A stretch of 20,056 nt of DNA from G020348385 sp964580235 (GTDB lineage: Bacteria > Acidobacteriota > Aminicenantia > Aminicenantales > Aminicenantaceae), in the NCBI GenBank assembly GCA_964580235.1, contig CAZOJY010000062.1:1-20056 (forward strand), in the 5' to 3' direction. Below, piece by piece: positions 1 to 7,317 of this stretch (position 1 is the stretch's first letter; each line of letters starts with the position of its first letter). Under the pieces are notes generated by a model that worked only from the letters and a program-made list of their open reading frames with translations, had not been told where the DNA came from and made no database searches. The position numbers and the translations under genes were made by a program.

Positions 1-145
1 GGATGTGTACGATGGTGCAACGATAAGCGCCGTCGTCGCCCTGAGCGAAAAATCCATCGCTGCGAACAGCAGTCCAGTGTCGTTTCCCGACTTCACGCGG
101 GGAAAATGGAAAACGCGCAAACCTCTCGGGATAGTGACGGCGTAG
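1..145 (+). CDS. C-terminal end of an unidentified protein (possibly FMN-binding domain)
   Basis: An open frame enters from the left edge (first full codon at base 2), runs 47 codons and stops at TAG 143-145. The residues look like real protein: they begin DVYDGATISAVVALSEKS and end RKPLGIVTA. The early GATIS segment recalls the flavinylation motif of RnfG/NqrC-type FMN-binding domains, (S/T/D)GAT-x-(S/T), but that is a weak resemblance on a short piece. The gene converges on the MATE gene that ends at 160, with 14 bases between the two stops and no obvious terminator. I am fairly sure that it is coding and unsure what it does. Confidence 0.5.
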   Translation, partial: DVYDGATISAVVALSEKSIAANSSPVSFPDFTRGKWKTRKPLGIVTA

Positions 146-159
146 CGCAAAAAAGCTGC

Positions 160-1611
160 TCAAACCTCTCTTGTTTTCCATCGGCCTCTGCGGAAAATGA
201 GAACGGCCGTGAGCGTCATCGCCGATTCCGCTGCCAGGATGGCAATATAGACTCCTTTTTCGTTTAGGCCAAGAGGCAACGCCAATACATAAGCCAGTGG
301 AATCTCAAACAACCAGAAGCAGAACAAGTTTATGAAAGTAGGAGTTGTCGTGTCACCAGCCCCGTTAAAAGCATGGACCACCACCATTCCCAGCGCGTAG
401 GAGATATATCCATAACCGAGAATCCGCAGGCAGTCTATGCCGCTGGCGATGACGGCCGGATCATCGATAAACAATCTCAAAAAAAATCCCGGGAATAGGA
501 TCAAAAATAAGGCAATCACACCCATAAAGGCCATGTTGATATACCCGGTTTGCCAGACAGCTCGCTCCGCTCTTCCCGGCTTTTTTGCACCTAGGTTCTG
601 GCCCATCAGTGTAGCTGCGGCGTTGGCCATTCCCCAGGAAGGTAAGATGGAAAAAAGAACGATGCGTATGGCGATCGTGTACCCCGCCATCACTTGGTCC
701 CCGAATACGGAGATGATCCTGACCATCCCGATCCAGCTGGAAGTGGCGATCAAGGATTGGCCGATACCTCCCAAAGACAAGCGGATAAGTTTTTTCATGA
801 CACCAAAATTGATTTTCACATGCATGCGCTCGATTTTGACGCGTTTTTTCCCATGGAATAGCAAATAAAATTGGTAAAGGATAGCTAGGCCCCGTCCGAT
901 ATTCGTGGCCACCGCCGCCCCGGTAACTCCCCATTCGGGGAAAGGCCCCCAACCGAATATCAAACAGGGATCGAGGACGATGTTGATCACGTTGGCAAGC
1001 CATAGAACCCTCATTGAGACGGCCGCATCCCCTGCGCTGCGGAACACAGCGTTGATGATGAAAAGCAGCAGGATGATGACGTTGGCCCCCAGCATGATCG
1101 ATGTGTACGTCGAGTACGACTGGACGATCTTGACCGATGCTCCCATGAGTTTCAATATGTCGGGCGCGAACAGGATTCCGGGGATAGAAATCACGAGTGA
1201 TATGGCGATGCCCGAAATGATTGCCTGAACCGCTGCCAAAGCCGCTCCTTCAGGATTTTTTTCGCCTATGCGCCTTGAAACCATTGCGGTTGTGGCTACA
1301 CTCAAACCCACAGCCAGTGAGTAGACGATGGTCATGAAGGATTCGGTAATACCGACGGTAGCCACTGCCCCGGCCCCGAGTTTGGATACAAAATAGATGT
1401 CCACCACAGCGAACACGGATTCCATGATCATCTCAAGGATCATCGGGAGGGCCAAAAGGAATATGGCCTTGCTCAGTTTACCGGTGGTGAAATCCTTTTC
1501 TGTCCCCGCAATGGCCTCCATCACAGCTTTCCAGATTCTGGCAACTTTGGCATCTCGGCCCCAGAGCTGAAGGTAGATATTGGATGGGATGCTTCGGAGT
1601 CTTTTATACAT
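160..1611 (-). CDS. MATE family multidrug/metabolite exporter (first of two)
   Basis: This is an inner-membrane antiporter of the MATE family (NorM/DinF-like), 483 residues and so the usual length. Such proteins expel drugs or metabolites in exchange for Na+ or H+; the substrate cannot be read from sequence. After a charged amphipathic N-terminus (residues 1-45) there are about 12 hydrophobic segments in two MatE repeats (about 50-210 and 270-430). The entry motif ALPMILEMIMESVFAVVDIYFVSKLG is split by family-typical charged loops such as VSRRIGEK and FRSAGDAA. No strong Shine-Dalgarno lies before the ATG at 1611. An internal ATG at 1521 (MEAIAGTEKDF) is preceded by GGAAAG and could be the real start. 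It is divergent from the C69 dipeptidase gene. Stop is TGA. Confidence 0.9.
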   Translation of the reverse strand: MYKRLRSIPSNIYLQLWGRDAKVARIWKAVMEAIAGTEKDFTTGKLSKAIFLLALPMILEMIMESVFAVVDIYFVSKLGAGAVATVGITESFMTIVYSLAVGLSVATTAMVSRRIGEKNPEGAALAAVQAIISGIAISLVISIPGILFAPDILKLMGASVKIVQSYSTYTSIMLGANVIILLLFIINAVFRSAGDAAVSMRVLWLANVINIVLDPCLIFGWGPFPEWGVTGAAVATNIGRGLAILYQFYLLFHGKKRVKIERMHVKINFGVMKKLIRLSLGGIGQSLIATSSWIGMVRIISVFGDQVMAGYTIAIRIVLFSILPSWGMANAAATLMGQNLGAKKPGRAERAVWQTGYINMAFMGVIALFLILFPGFFLRLFIDDPAVIASGIDCLRILGYGYISYALGMVVVHAFNGAGDTTTPTFINLFCFWLFEIPLAYVLALPLGLNEKGVYIAILAAESAMTLTAVLIFRRGRWKTREV

Positions 1612-1775
1612 CGGCGATCAACTCATTCACCGCTCATTTTTTTTCTTTTGAGGCGGTTAAAATAGGATTATATGAATAACAACCATAAAATCAATAACAT
1701 TATCCGATTGATTGACAGGAGATTGAAGCCAACCCACCTCACCTCAATTTAAGGATGGAATTAAAAATGTTTTTG

Positions 1776-1803
1776 TTGTCATTTTCAACAATATCAGGAT
1801 AAT
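1776..1803 (+). promoter_or_regulatory. Candidate sigma70 promoter for the C69 dipeptidase
   Basis: TTGTCA at 1776-1781 (5/6 to consensus) is followed after 16 bases by GATAAT at 1798-1803 (5/6). The start codon is 73 bases downstream. A perfect 6-base inverted repeat, TTGTTG (1773-1778) and CAACAA (1786-1791), overlaps the -35 element and could be an operator. Nothing else is evident in the AT-rich stretch 1612-1875. Assigned by eye. Confidence 0.4.
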
Positions 1804-1875
1804 ATTCTGGTATCGCTGGAATAATAAAAAGTGGTATCATTTTTTATGAAGAATTCAGGTAGCAAGGAGATCCCT

Positions 1876-3648
1876 ATGAAAAGAAAAAAAGGCTTTATTC
1901 TACTGTTTTTTGTTTTCGTCATTTTTGCCTTCTCTGCAGCACTTGTTTTTGATCAAACAAAGTCTGAGCCGAATCATACTTTTTTGCCGGAATATCCGGA
2001 AGGCTGCACCACCATTCTTGTGGGCAAGAATGCCTCTGCCGATGGCTCAGTCATCGCCTTACAGACTGCCGACTGCGGCATGTGTGATTTCACGTGGCAC
2101 TACATTCCTGCGGCCGATCATCCGGAAGGCGTTGTGCGGAAAATTTATCACATCAACCAGATCAGAACTTGGCCTCCAGAAGTCGGAGGAAAGTGGGTGA
2201 AGTATGTGGAAGGGTATACTGACGTGGATATACCTGAGATTCCTCACACATATGCCTATCAACACGCGGTGTTTGGCCATATGAACGAACATCAACTGGG
2301 AATCGCCGAGTCGACGATAGGATGCCGAAGAAAAATGAGAAATTCGACGCCGTCGGCCATTATGGATATCACGACGCTGACAATGCTGGCCATGGAGCGG
2401 TGTAAAACAGCAAGGGGAGCTATCAAACTGATGGGTTCCCTCGCGGAGAAGTACGGGTATGGATTTCATGACAGCGGAGAGATGCTTGCCGTCTCTGATC
2501 CCGAAGAAATCTGGCTCTTTGAAATTATGCCGGTCGGTGCGCTCTGGACGCCTAAAAGCGGAAAGCCCGGTACAGTTTGGTGTGCCCAACGTGTCCCCGA
2601 TAACCATGTGAGCTTTTGCCCGAATGAGTCTCGCATCGGGGAGATCGATCTCAACGATGAGGACTTCTTCATGGCATCCCCGAATGTCATCTCCTACGCT
2701 GTCGAAAATGAATTTTACGATCCTAACAGCGGCAAACCCTTTAATTGGAAAAAAGCGTATTCTCCAAGCCCGGGGAGCGCAGCCGGGACACAGGGAAGAC
2801 GGGGTCGGCTCTGGCGTTTATTCAGTTTGGTTGCCCCTTCTGAAAATTTCGATCCTGCGACTGAAGGGATGGATTTTCCATTTTCTGTGAAGCCCGATAA
2901 AAAGCTCTCGGTCAGAGATATTATGGACATCACGCGCGATAAATACAAAGGCCTGCCGTTTGACCCGGCAGCAGGAATTAAAGGCGGCCCGTTCGCCAAC
3001 CCGAATTATTTCCGGGGATTTCAGGTGGATAAACAAAGATATCTGGGCCCGAGATGCATCAGTGTGTCGAATGTGGAATATACCACCATCACCCAGAGCC
3101 GAAGCTGGCTTCCCGATCCCTTCGGCGGGATCAACTGGATCGCCTTCGGACCCCAGGACACATCATGCTATATTCCTCTTTATTGCGGGATTGCTGCGCT
3201 GCCGGAATCCTTCCGAAAGGGAGACCACTTCGTATTCGACAGGGAATCGGCACGGTGGGCATTTGATTATGTCGATTATCACACCCAGGTCGCCTACTCC
3301 TATGCGATCGAAGACGTCAAAAACACCCAGGTGAGCTGGGAAAGAAGCTCGTTTCAAAAAATCCAGGTTATGGACGATGCGGCTCTTGAGCTTTATGAGA
3401 AGGATAAAGCCGAAGCCATCGCGTTCATCACCGACTTCTGCATCAATAACGCAAAAAATGTTGTAGATGCCTGGTGGAAATTAGGGGATGACCTGCTCGT
3501 CAAATACAATCACTTGAGAATTTATGATCCTGAGACGAGGAGGCCCGGCCGAATTCAAACACCGGATTGGTGGAACAAAGCTGTAGTCGTGCAGGATAAA
3601 CTCACACCCATAACACCGCCGCCGCCACCCCCAAAAAAGAAAAAGTAG
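1876..3648 (+). CDS. Secreted C69 family (PepD-like) dipeptidase
   Basis: This is an N-terminal-nucleophile peptidase of MEROPS family C69, which cleaves dipeptides. The start at 1876 is chosen because AAGGAG (1864-1869) sits 6 bases before it; an upstream GTG at 1831 in the same frame has no such site. The 590-residue product has a signal peptide (KRKK then hydrophobic residues 7-25). The family hallmark is CTTILVGKNASADGSV, with the nucleophile Cys at residue 44. Further family-like blocks are GIAESTIG, SDPEEIWLFEIMP and the C-terminal WW-containing region. About 20 residues lie between the likely signal cleavage site and Cys44, so an autocatalytically removed propeptide is expected. The C-terminus is a Pro6-Lys4 tail. 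It lies between two MATE exporters on the opposite strand. Family assignment is firm; substrate is not. Confidence 0.9.
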   Translation: MKRKKGFILLFFVFVIFAFSAALVFDQTKSEPNHTFLPEYPEGCTTILVGKNASADGSVIALQTADCGMCDFTWHYIPAADHPEGVVRKIYHINQIRTWPPEVGGKWVKYVEGYTDVDIPEIPHTYAYQHAVFGHMNEHQLGIAESTIGCRRKMRNSTPSAIMDITTLTMLAMERCKTARGAIKLMGSLAEKYGYGFHDSGEMLAVSDPEEIWLFEIMPVGALWTPKSGKPGTVWCAQRVPDNHVSFCPNESRIGEIDLNDEDFFMASPNVISYAVENEFYDPNSGKPFNWKKAYSPSPGSAAGTQGRRGRLWRLFSLVAPSENFDPATEGMDFPFSVKPDKKLSVRDIMDITRDKYKGLPFDPAAGIKGGPFANPNYFRGFQVDKQRYLGPRCISVSNVEYTTITQSRSWLPDPFGGINWIAFGPQDTSCYIPLYCGIAALPESFRKGDHFVFDRESARWAFDYVDYHTQVAYSYAIEDVKNTQVSWERSSFQKIQVMDDAALELYEKDKAEAIAFITDFCINNAKNVVDAWWKLGDDLLVKYNHLRIYDPETRRPGRIQTPDWWNKAVVVQDKLTPITPPPPPPKKKK

Positions 3649-3675
3649 CCCTGGTTTGTCGATCTAAAGAACTTA

Positions 3676-5088
3676 TTAAGTTATCACAGCCTTTTCATGA
3701 GGGGAAGCTCGGAGATGGTTGACATAGATTCGTCCCCAGGTAAAGGCGATTGTTGCCCCGACCGAGTTTCCCATGACAACTCCCCACCAGAGACCGTCGA
3801 GTTGAAGACCCAGAATTATGGCCATGATATAAGTCAGAGGGACGGTCAGGAGAAGAGTCCGGATAATGGTGACGGCCAGAGAGTGGGTGCCTTTCCCCGT
3901 TCCCTGGAACATGGCCGAGGACAGCATGCCGGGTGAGACAGCCGGGTAAAAAATGCACATGATATGCAAGAAGTTTATCAGGTCAGCCCTTATCCGGATT
4001 GATTCCTCGGTGAAAGTGAAAAGCCATGCGATATGTGGGGCCAGGATAAAAGTGAGGGCAGCCATAACCAGCTCGATGATCAGGCCGATTTTGATGGCGT
4101 ACATGTAGCCGCTGTCCAGTTTCTTAAAGGCCTTCCCGCCAAAAGCCGCTCCGGTGACAGATACCACCGCCGTTGCTATCCCGTAAAGAGGAAGAGTGGC
4201 AAATAAAACCACCCGCCATCCCGTGGTGAAGATTGCCACTCCGTCCGTCCCACCGGCCTTGACCGCAATCATGTTCAGAATGAGCATGGAGATGGACATG
4301 GTCATTTGCTGGAAAGAGGCCGGTACCCCGACCTTCAGAATTTCTGACAGGATAGTCTTCTGAAAGTGGAATTGACGGAACTTGATGCTCACGTAGGTGT
4401 CCTTTTTGATAAAAAACCAGTAGAAAAGGTACCCGCTCGAAAAGCAGATGGAGACTATTGTCGCCCACGCTGCGCCGGCCACTCCTAATTTCAACAGGTA
4501 GATGAAGATCGGATCGAGGATGATATTAAGCCCTGAGCTAATCATCATCACCACCATGGCCCGTTTGACGTCCCCCTCACCCCGCAGGAGGGCGCTGGCA
4601 ACCTGGCCGAAAAAAATGATTAAAGTTCCCCCAAAAATGATCCGGGCGTATTCTCCGGCCGTTGCGGCAATAGGACCAGCCCCCAACCGGGTAAAAATCG
4701 TGGGTGCATAGATAAAGAAAGGGAGAGCGAAGATAAGGGCAGCCATCACCATTATGATTATGGTGTGGGTGGCAACATCATCGGCTTTTTTCTTGTCCTT
4801 CGCTCCGATCATCCGTGAGACTGCGGCACTTCCTCCCACTCCAATGCCTGTAGAAATAGCCATGATCAAGAAAAAGAAAGGGAAGAAAAAGCCGACAGCG
4901 GAAAGGGCATCCGGGCCTAAGCCTGACACCCAAAGGCCGTCCACAAAATTATAGAGCGTGTGGACAGACATGGCCACGATCATCGGGATGGAAAGCTTTA
5001 TGATGGCCTTTTTTGGATTGCCCAACAGAGTTCGCACACCTTTGGTGGTCAGTGGAGGCGTTTGAACAGACGGTTGCGTATTTTTCAT
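3676..5088 (-). CDS. MATE family multidrug/metabolite exporter (second)
   Basis: A second MATE antiporter, 470 residues, in the inner membrane. Two MatE repeats are visible (about residues 30-190 and 255-415), beginning with LSIPMIVAMSVHTLYNFVDGLWVSGLG, with segments such as AVSRMIGAKDKKKA and LLRGEGDVKRA between helices. Its opening (LGNPKKAIIKLSIPM, TLYNFVDG) is the common NorM/DinF-like pattern. It differs clearly from the first MATE protein at 160-1611, so this is not a recent tandem duplication. It converges on the dipeptidase gene (27 bases between stops) and is divergent from the oxoamine synthase. The ATG at 5088 lacks a Shine-Dalgarno and lies very close to a TATAAT box, so the transcript may be almost leaderless. 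Transport substrate is unknown. Confidence 0.9.
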   Translation of the reverse strand: MKNTQPSVQTPPLTTKGVRTLLGNPKKAIIKLSIPMIVAMSVHTLYNFVDGLWVSGLGPDALSAVGFFFPFFFLIMAISTGIGVGGSAAVSRMIGAKDKKKADDVATHTIIIMVMAALIFALPFFIYAPTIFTRLGAGPIAATAGEYARIIFGGTLIIFFGQVASALLRGEGDVKRAMVVMMISSGLNIILDPIFIYLLKLGVAGAAWATIVSICFSSGYLFYWFFIKKDTYVSIKFRQFHFQKTILSEILKVGVPASFQQMTMSISMLILNMIAVKAGGTDGVAIFTTGWRVVLFATLPLYGIATAVVSVTGAAFGGKAFKKLDSGYMYAIKIGLIIELVMAALTFILAPHIAWLFTFTEESIRIRADLINFLHIMCIFYPAVSPGMLSSAMFQGTGKGTHSLAVTIIRTLLLTVPLTYIMAIILGLQLDGLWWGVVMGNSVGATIAFTWGRIYVNHLRASPHEKAVIT

Positions 5089-5097
5089 GAATCGCTT

Positions 5098-5126
5098 ATT
5101 ATAACGTCCATTTACATGAAATTAAA
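5098..5126 (-). promoter_or_regulatory. Candidate promoter of the second MATE gene, near-leaderless
   Basis: On the minus strand a perfect TATAAT lies at 5103-5098, with a weak -35 (TTTAAT, 5126-5121) 17 bases upstream. Transcription would begin near 5091, only a few bases before the ATG at 5088. This fits the lack of a ribosome binding site. It may be chance in an AT-rich gap. Confidence 0.3.
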
Positions 5127-5160
5127 GAAAACATGAGTAATTCGTGTTTTTTTCTTTTAT

Positions 5161-5190
5161 TTGACATAGGATAGCTTGAATGGTTATTCT
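5161..5190 (+). promoter_or_regulatory. Candidate sigma70 promoter of the oxoamine synthase gene
   Basis: A perfect TTGACA (5161-5166) is followed after 18 bases by TATTCT (5185-5190, 4/6). The start codon at 5226 has AGGAGA (5215-5220) five bases ahead of it. The promoter is back to back with that of the second MATE gene. Confidence 0.5.
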
Positions 5191-5225
5191 TTAGGAGATT
5201 TCTGAGGACACCCCAGGAGAATTGA

Positions 5226-6503
5226 ATGGCGTTGAGTAAGAAAGATTTCCAAGGCAAAAAGGCCAACAGCGATGATTTCACGATGGCCGATTTCCAGGAT
5301 TTCGAAAGTGATGACCTTTTTGAAGTCGCGGAATATTTTTACCAGATCGTCGAAGACACCATCCAAAAAAAGTACATGGTCTATGCTCAGCCGATGATGT
5401 CCAGCCCCAAAACAGAATTCGAGGTTTTCGATGGTAACACAAATTCCATCAGAAAATTCCTGAATTTTTGTTCTTATAACTATCTGGGATTCAGCTATCA
5501 CCCTGAAGTCATCAAGGCTGTCCAGGAGGCTGTAGCGGAATTTGGGACGGGTGCGGTTTCGGCTCCGCTGCTCAGCGGGTATTCAAGGATTGTGCAGGAG
5601 CTTGAGGAGGAAATCGCGGATCTCAAAGGCAAGGAGAGGGTCATCGTTTTTCCGACCGGATATGGAACGAACCTTGGAGTCTTGTCGGCACTCCTGCGGC
5701 CTGGGGATGTTGCGGTGATGGATATTCTTTCTCACGCGTCCATTTATGATGGGGTTAGGCTCGCCGGGGCTGACATCAAAGTGTTTTCCCACAATAATCC
5801 CAGCCATCTGGAAAAGGTTTTGAAAAATTTGAACACAAAGCGTGTGATTGTATGTGTGGAAGGTGTGTACAGCATGGATGGTGACCTTGCCAACCTTCCT
5901 GAATTGATACCTATATGCAAAAGATATGGGGCAAAAATCCTGGTGGATGAGGCCCATGCGACCTTGATTTTTGGCGAAAAGGGTGGAGGAGTAGCCGAAC
6001 ACTTTGGGCTCGAAGATGAAGTCGATATTTCAATCGGCACATTCAGCAAATCCTTCGGAGCCATAGGAGGGTTTGCTTCAGGCCATGAAAAAATCATGAC
6101 TTACCTCCGGTTGTACGCCCGCGCTTATGTTTTTTCCTGTGCCATGGCGCCGCACACCGCAGCTGGAATCCTCAAAGTTCTTGCAATCTTCAAAAAGGAT
6201 AAATCGCTGCGCGATCAGTTATGGAAAAATATCCATTACATGCACGATAAACTTCGAGAGGCCGGCTTGGATATCGGAAACACCAAGTCTCAGGTTATCC
6301 CTGTTATGGCTGGAAACGATTTGAGGCTGCGGGAGATCAGTAAAAGAATCCAGGAAAAGGGGCTTTACACCGGCGTCGTCACCTACCCGGCGGTTTCGAA
6401 GAACAAAACTCGCCTCCGTCTCTCCGTCTCCGCCAGACACACAAGGGAACAGATGGACGAATGCACGCGCATCATCAGCCAAGTTTATCAAAGCCTTCGA
6501 TAG
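5226..6503 (+). CDS. Alpha-oxoamine synthase (KBL/AONS/SPT-type PLP enzyme)
   Basis: A fold-type I PLP enzyme of the alpha-oxoamine synthase family, which condenses an amino acid with an acyl-CoA or acyl-ACP and releases CO2. Known members make 2-amino-3-ketobutyrate, 8-amino-7-oxononanoate, aminolevulinate or 3-ketosphinganine. At 425 residues it is slightly long because of a roughly 60-residue acidic N-terminal extension. Visible landmarks are YNYLGFSYHPEV (85-96), the PLP-stacking His170 in LSHAS, VEGVYSMDGD (211-220), DEAH at 241-244 with the PLP-pyridine Asp241, Schiff-base Lys275 in GTFSKSFG, and the C-terminal RLSVSARHT. The usual GSGGSR-like acyl-pocket segment reads GTGAVSAPLLSG here, so the substrate may be unusual. 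A serine palmitoyltransferase-like role is possible but unproven. The start is set by AGGAGA five bases upstream. Confidence 0.88.
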   Translation: MALSKKDFQGKKANSDDFTMADFQDFESDDLFEVAEYFYQIVEDTIQKKYMVYAQPMMSSPKTEFEVFDGNTNSIRKFLNFCSYNYLGFSYHPEVIKAVQEAVAEFGTGAVSAPLLSGYSRIVQELEEEIADLKGKERVIVFPTGYGTNLGVLSALLRPGDVAVMDILSHASIYDGVRLAGADIKVFSHNNPSHLEKVLKNLNTKRVIVCVEGVYSMDGDLANLPELIPICKRYGAKILVDEAHATLIFGEKGGGVAEHFGLEDEVDISIGTFSKSFGAIGGFASGHEKIMTYLRLYARAYVFSCAMAPHTAAGILKVLAIFKKDKSLRDQLWKNIHYMHDKLREAGLDIGNTKSQVIPVMAGNDLRLREISKRIQEKGLYTGVVTYPAVSKNKTRLRLSVSARHTREQMDECTRIISQVYQSLR

Positions 6504-7171
6504 CGTTACCTTTTATCCTTCCGCTGAATATCATTCTTACTGTTTGACCCTCCAATGTTCTCCCGAGTGAGAACAGCAATCTATTTCTGTCTAACTTGCC
6601 ATGTTCTATGGATAATCCTGATCCATTCACGAACAGAATCCCCATAAACTTTTGAAATTTCTGAGTAAGTTTTAAAACATATTTGTCTTTAGCTGGTCCT
6701 GCTGGCGAAGTCCATATCCACGGGCCCGTTACGTTGGCAGGAACTACCCAAAAATAAACGCTGTGCGCCCTGCGTTCGAGGTTAACTGTCTGGAGCAGTC
6801 ACAACTGCTGCCTTACTGAAGTCTGCCTCAAACGGGTTCTGTTGGAGAAATTTCACTCTATCCGTTACGCCCTCTTTGATTGCATTATTTCTACTTTCCT
6901 CTATCCGCTGGGGATCGATGTCTATTCCAACGCCGCGGCATCCCGTCTTTTTTACGGCCGTGATAACAATGCGTCAGTCCCCGCATCCCAGGTTATACAG
7001 AATATCTTCCTTTCCTACAGCTGCCATTTTTATCATTTCATTCACTACTTCATATGGAGTCAGAACATAAGGCACATCGTACTGGTAATCCCATAAATAT
7101 TAAGGATCCTGTGAAAATCCTTTGAAAGGACATATCGAAAATAAAGCGAATAGGAATACCGGCCCACACAT
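6475..7171 (-). pseudogene. Decayed exported SAM-dependent methyltransferase with C-terminal lipocalin-like domain
   Basis: No intact gene lies between 6504 and 7317, but the minus strand keeps a clear ghost. From ATG at 7171 one frame reads a signal peptide (PVFLFALFSICPFKGFSQ). A TAA stop follows at 7102-7100, then DVPYVLTPYEVVNEMI and SAM motif I as LGCGD-stop-RIVITA, where TGA at 6976-6974 replaces the expected Gly codon by one base. The frame continues through GVGIDIDPQRIEESRNNA and FEADFSKAAVVT to a TAA at 6784-6782. The frame then changes and small stretches are missing. A second frame gives HSVYFWVVPANVTGPWIW and a beta-rich tail ending FSGRIKGNAIEGF, with stop TGA at 6477-6475, overlapping the convergent synthase gene by 29 bases. 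Three lesions mean the gene is dead. Bases 7172-7317 hold nothing I can name. Confidence 0.85.
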
Positions 7172-7317
7172 AAATGGCTTAGCCTGAATTGATGATATCT
7201 GGGGAGTTTTCCTGTGTTTAAGGAACATCCGGCTTTTTTCTTGCACCGGAGGTTTTTGACTGGCCGGAAACGTCAGAAGGCCAACTGGTGAAGTCGAAAT
7301 GAAATATATATGTTAAG

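Noticed and set aside
461..1003. Long secondary minus-strand frame within the first MATE gene.
   Set aside because: Shadow frame: composition is rich in His/Arg/Pro and lacks any domain, while the main frame shows a full MATE protein.
1712..1717. TTGACA upstream of the dipeptidase gene as a promoter.
   Set aside because: No plausible -10 element lies 16-18 bases downstream; the 1776-1803 pair fits better.
6974..6976. TGA at a Gly position in the methyltransferase ghost, as if TGA encoded glycine (genetic code 25).
   Set aside because: Intact genes here use TGA as a normal stop (ends at 160, 9771, 13911 and 15501), and the ghost has a further TAA stop and a deletion, so decay explains it.
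6842..7096. Plus-strand open frame of 84 codons.
   Set aside because: It is antisense to the methyltransferase pseudogene, whose minus-strand translation is clearly protein-like.
7228..7250. TCCGG/CCGGA inverted repeat followed by a short T-run as a terminator.
   Set aside because: Only a 5-base stem with a 13-base loop; too weak to claim.
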